6,302 bases of DNA, from contig DVJK01000205.1 of NCBI GenBank assembly GCA_018716795.1, forward strand, positions 1-6,302, given 5' to 3'. The notes under the pieces are model-generated. The model saw nothing but the letters and a program-made list of their open reading frames with translations. It did no database searches and was not told the DNA's origin. The position numbers and the translations under genes are program-made. The stretch comes from Candidatus Scatomorpha merdipullorum. GTDB lineage: Bacteria > Bacillota > Clostridia > Oscillospirales > Oscillospiraceae. Positions 5,548 to 6,302 of this stretch are shown here, in pieces; position 1 is the stretch's first letter; each line of letters starts with the position of its first letter.

Positions 5548-5574
5548 TTAACTAAGAGAGGAAGAAAAACATAA

Positions 5575-6302
5575 ATGCCTCAGGATTATAACGCCACCGT
5601 AAATCTGCCCAAGACCGAATTCCCCATGCGCGCCGGCCTGCCCAAGCGCGAGCCCGAAATGCTTCAGCAGTGGTACGACATGGACCTCTACCACGAGATG
5701 CTCAAGCGCACCGAGGGCCGGCCGATTTTCGACCTGCACGACGGCCCTCCGTTCTCCAACGGCTCGATACACATGGGCACGGCGCTCAACAAGTGCCTCA
5801 AGGACTTCATCGTCCGCTACAAGTCCATGGCCGGCCGCCAGGCCATCTACTATCCCGGCTGGGATAACCACGGCATGCCCATTGAGAGCGCCATAATCAA
5901 GGAGCAGAAGCTCAACCACAAGGAGATGACCACGGCGGAGTTCCGCACCGCCTGCCGCGACTTCGCCCTCCACTACGTCAACGTCCAGCGCGACGCCTTC
6001 AAGCGCCTGGGCTGCCTGGGCGAGTGGGATAAGCCCTACTTCACCATGAACCCGAAGTTCGAGGCCGAGGAGATAAAGGTCTTCGGCGAGATGTACAAGA
6101 AGGGCTATATCTACAAGGGCAAGAAGCCCGTCTACTGGTGCCCGCACGACGAGACCGCCCTCGCCGAGGCCGAGATTGAGTACGCTGAGGACCCCTGCAA
6201 GTCCATCTACGTCAAGTTCCGCGTCAAGGACGACCGGGGCAAGCTCGCCAAGTACTGCGACCTCAATAACCTCTACTTCCTCATCTGGACGACGACGACC
6301 TG
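5575..6302 (+). CDS. ileS: Isoleucyl-tRNA synthetase, N-terminal part (3' truncated by window edge)
   Basis: IleRS charges tRNA-Ile and edits mischarged valine. The window holds 242 codons of a protein normally about 900-1,040 residues long. Visible are the N-terminal NLPKTEFPMRAGLPKREP, the class I region FDLHDGPPFSNGSIHMGTAL with the signature as HMGT (66-69), LKDFIVRYKSMAG, PGWDNHGMPIE (94-104), KKPVYWCPHDETALAEAE (183 on) and the entry to the CP1 editing domain at IWTTTT. The usual forms are HIGH, GWDTHGLPIE and WTTTPW. NLPKT at residues 10-14 is the usual IleRS start, supporting ATG 5575. The ribosome binding site is AGAGGAAG (5557-5564). Position after divIVA is the classical Firmicutes arrangement. 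No T-box leader precedes it. The KMSKS loop and zinc site lie beyond the edge. Confidence 0.96.
   Translation, partial: MPQDYNATVNLPKTEFPMRAGLPKREPEMLQQWYDMDLYHEMLKRTEGRPIFDLHDGPPFSNGSIHMGTALNKCLKDFIVRYKSMAGRQAIYYPGWDNHGMPIESAIIKEQKLNHKEMTTAEFRTACRDFALHYVNVQRDAFKRLGCLGEWDKPYFTMNPKFEAEEIKVFGEMYKKGYIYKGKKPVYWCPHDETALAEAEIEYAEDPCKSIYVKFRVKDDRGKLAKYCDLNNLYFLIWTTTT

Noticed and set aside
5548..6147. Minus-strand open frame antisense to ileS
   Set aside because: The plus-strand frame is unmistakable IleRS, and the antisense product has no recognisable features.

Overview
The window is an ordinary-looking chromosomal housekeeping segment from a GC-rich member of the Clostridia (Firmicutes), probably an Oscillospiraceae-like anaerobe. 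The placement rests on gene order (mutL, miaA, hfq; then ylmE, sepF, divIVA, ileS), on a Clostridia-type Hfq carrying the SDGKQQLIYKHAIST stretch, and on clear Shine-Dalgarno sites. G+C is high throughout, yet ATA is a frequent isoleucine codon. I see no tRNA, rRNA, CRISPR, insertion sequence, prophage or toxin-antitoxin genes, and no convincing undescribed system.

Layout. 1-1047 (+) is the 3' part of mutL (mismatch repair), cut by the left edge. A two-part hairpin at 1052-1101 lies between mutL and the convergent gene 1101-1943 (-), a DegV/FakB-type fatty acid-binding protein starting at TTG behind a strong ribosome binding site. The 123-bp divergent region 1944-2066 holds a good candidate promoter for degV and two small dyads. 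Then come miaA (2067-3008, +) and hfq (3119-3358, +), the latter with its own extended -10 promoter. A 161-bp, extremely GC-rich, repeat-bearing spacer (3359-3519) separates hfq from the division cluster: ylmE/yggS (3520-4215), sepF (4219-4794) and divIVA (4831-5466). A terminator-like hairpin follows, and then the 5' third or less of ileS (5575 to the right edge).

How the genes fit together. MutL maintains the genome. MiaA modifies A37 of tRNAs that read codons starting with U, and Hfq is the RNA chaperone often encoded next to it. YlmE is a pyridoxal-phosphate homeostasis protein. SepF tethers FtsZ to the membrane, and DivIVA marks curved membrane and poles. This is the downstream end of the Gram-positive division (dcw) cluster, which often runs ylmD-ylmE-sepF-ylmG-ylmH-divIVA-ileS. 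Here ylmG and ylmH are missing between sepF and divIVA. IleRS is the usual last gene, but it lacks the T-box leader often found on Firmicutes ileS and carries HMGT in place of the HIGH signature.

Points most worth a second look are the HMGT motif in IleRS, the compacted ylm cluster, the absent T-box with a TATAAT box abutting a terminator, the dyads around the degV and hfq promoters, and the GC-rich spacer after hfq.
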